A DNA stretch of 6,098 bases, from contig UQFC01000132.1 in the NCBI GenBank assembly GCA_900540335.1, positions 1-6,098 on the forward strand, given 5' to 3'. Shown piece by piece: positions 5,284 through 6,098 of this stretch. Origin of the DNA: an uncultured Clostridium sp. Its GTDB lineage: Bacteria; Bacillota; Clostridia; Lachnospirales; Lachnospiraceae. The position numbers were made by a program, and so were the translations under genes. Every line of letters begins with the position of its first letter. The stretch's first letter is position 1. The notes under the pieces are model-generated. The model made no database searches. It was not told the origin of the DNA and saw nothing but the letters and a program-made list of their open reading frames with translations.

Positions 5284-6098
5284 TTATCCAGCGTCCCGCC
5301 CTTCAATCAGGGCCGGCTTCATATTTCTTGTAGGTACCACACAAATCCATGTCTTGCCGGGAGTCAGAACAATTTCGTTCCCGGATGCGTCATAATAATG
5401 GGTAATTCCAAACTCTCCGTCCTTTTTCCAGGTAATGTCCTCTGCCTTTCCTCCTGTAATAAAATATCCCCAGGATTCATCGTGAACATTGATATTCAGA
5501 TATTCTGTAGAAGCATAAAATCCCGACGGACAATATTGAATAATAATATTTCGCACCGCAATGGGACCTCCATCCCCCATATGGGGACCTCCATACTGAT
5601 ACCGGTAATACAGGCCGTCATCCTCGTGATATTCGAACCAGGGCTGGTTCAGCTCATATCCGGGCGTCACCTTCCAGGCATCTCTTGCATCCGCGCCTTC
5701 TAACACCGCCGCAGTTCCCGGAGCTGTGAACCGGAAATGTCCCTGATACTCCTCCGAATAATCCCAGGAATATCCCAGCTTTTGAGCTGCTTTTTTGATT
5801 CCTGCCGCGCTTGTATAGGCATTATGCGGCTTCTTCCTGTCACTGGAACGGTAAAAGGCAATTCCCCCGGTTCCGTCGATTCCATTAATATTGTCAATCT
5901 CTTTCAGGTAAGGCTTCGCAAAGGTGCTCTGGCCAAAATGAGCATAAATTCCATCAAACTCTCTGGCAAAATAAACATAATAAGTCCGGCAGCTGCGCAC
6001 CGAGCCAATCCGCTCCAAATCATCGAAATTTTCTATAAGAGCCATGTAGCGGTTCATTCCCGCCTCCACCGGCACCTCATAAATCACCCCCGCCCGGT
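5284..6098 (-). CDS. DUF3048 / YerB-like protein, C-terminal part, cut by window edge
   Basis: Extracytoplasmic protein family related to B. subtilis lipoprotein YerB; function unknown. About 270 residues are visible and the frame stays open to the right edge (R-A-G before VIYEVPVEAGMNRYMALIENF), so the signal peptide and first part are missing. Counting from the codon at 6087: IYEVPVEAGMNRYMALIE (2-19) and RIGSVRSCRTYYVYFAREF (26-44) correspond to the conserved I-VYE-EGG-TR and IGPVRSAR segments of the DUF3048 N-terminal domain, followed by GIYAHFGQS (46-54). The C-terminal domain is seen as YYRYQYGGPHMGDGGPI (160-176), VRNIIIQY (178-185), TWKKDGEFGITHYYD (219-233) and GNEIVLTPGKTWICVVP (236-252). 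An in-frame GTG at 6087 is not a likely start because the conserved segment extends upstream of it. It is the first visible gene of the run and is followed closely by the BofC-like membrane protein, suggesting a shared envelope-associated unit. Confidence 0.88.
   Translation of the reverse strand, partial: RAGVIYEVPVEAGMNRYMALIENFDDLERIGSVRSCRTYYVYFAREFDGIYAHFGQSTFAKPYLKEIDNINGIDGTGGIAFYRSSDRKKPHNAYTSAAGIKKAAQKLGYSWDYSEEYQGHFRFTAPGTAAVLEGADARDAWKVTPGYELNQPWFEYHEDDGLYYRYQYGGPHMGDGGPIAVRNIIIQYCPSGFYASTEYLNINVHDESWGYFITGGKAEDITWKKDGEFGITHYYDASGNEIVLTPGKTWICVVPTRNMKPALIEGRDAG
5563..5594. repeat. 11-nt direct repeat around a 12-nt palindrome, inside the DUF3048 gene
   Basis: GGGACCTCCAT occurs at 5563-5573 and again at 5584-5594, 21 nt apart and therefore in the same codon phase. 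Between and partly overlapping them lies the perfect palindrome CCCCATATGGGG (5575-5586). In the protein this encodes GGPHMGDGGP, a twice-repeated Gly-Gly-Pro. It is most simply a coding repeat in a glycine-rich loop. Confidence 0.6.

Noticed and set aside
6085..6087. GTG at 6087 as the true start of the DUF3048 gene
   Set aside because: The conserved VIYEV segment extends upstream of this codon in an open frame, no ribosome site precedes it, and family members have a signal peptide and further N-terminal sequence.
1..6098. Defence system, mobile element, CRISPR array, riboswitch or tRNA
   Set aside because: No recombinase, repeat array, nuclease, structured leader or tRNA-like fold was recognised, and all sequence is accounted for by ordinary metabolic or envelope genes.

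Overview
The window is a compact bacterial gene cluster with every supported gene on the minus strand, so transcription runs from high to low coordinates. Most gaps are short (about 70 nt at most). Ribosome binding sites are strong GGAGG types, and several genes overlap or nearly touch. The protein families (YerB-type DUF3048 protein, BofC C-terminal-like protein, COG2509 and HI0933-type flavoproteins, a YnzC-type DUF896 protein, a short ProB) and the moderate base composition suggest a Firmicute. A spore-forming Clostridia lineage such as Lachnospiraceae fits best. That placement is inference from family content, not from a marker gene.

In order of transcription: (1) the 3' part of a DUF3048/YerB-like protein that enters from the right edge; (2) a small membrane-anchored protein with a BofC C-terminal-like domain; (3) a good sigma-A type promoter in the 75-nt gap that follows; (4) an HI0933/YhiN-family FAD flavoprotein; (5) a COG2509 FAD-dependent dehydrogenase that starts inside the stop codon of the previous gene (ATGA, 4-nt overlap); (6) proB, glutamate 5-kinase, in the short form without a PUA domain, preceded by a 71-nt gap containing a small perfect hairpin; (7) a DUF896/YnzC-family small protein; (8) 5-formyltetrahydrofolate cyclo-ligase, which starts inside the DUF896 gene (29-nt overlap); (9) the first 46 codons of proA, glutamate-5-semialdehyde dehydrogenase, which leaves by the left edge.

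Functionally, ProB and ProA perform the first two steps of proline synthesis from glutamate. Here they are separated by DUF896 and the folate enzyme, but tight packing suggests all four are made from one message. The two flavoproteins are probably co-translated and belong to families of unclear physiological substrate. The two rightmost genes look like envelope or sporulation-associated proteins and may form a separate transcription unit that reads into the flavoprotein operon, since no terminator is visible between them.

No RNA gene, mobile element, CRISPR array or integration site was seen, and no gene-free stretch exceeds 300 bases. I did not find a clearly new system. The points most worth a second look are the coupled flavoprotein pair, the split proB/proA arrangement, the hairpin in front of proB and the BofC-like/DUF3048 pairing.
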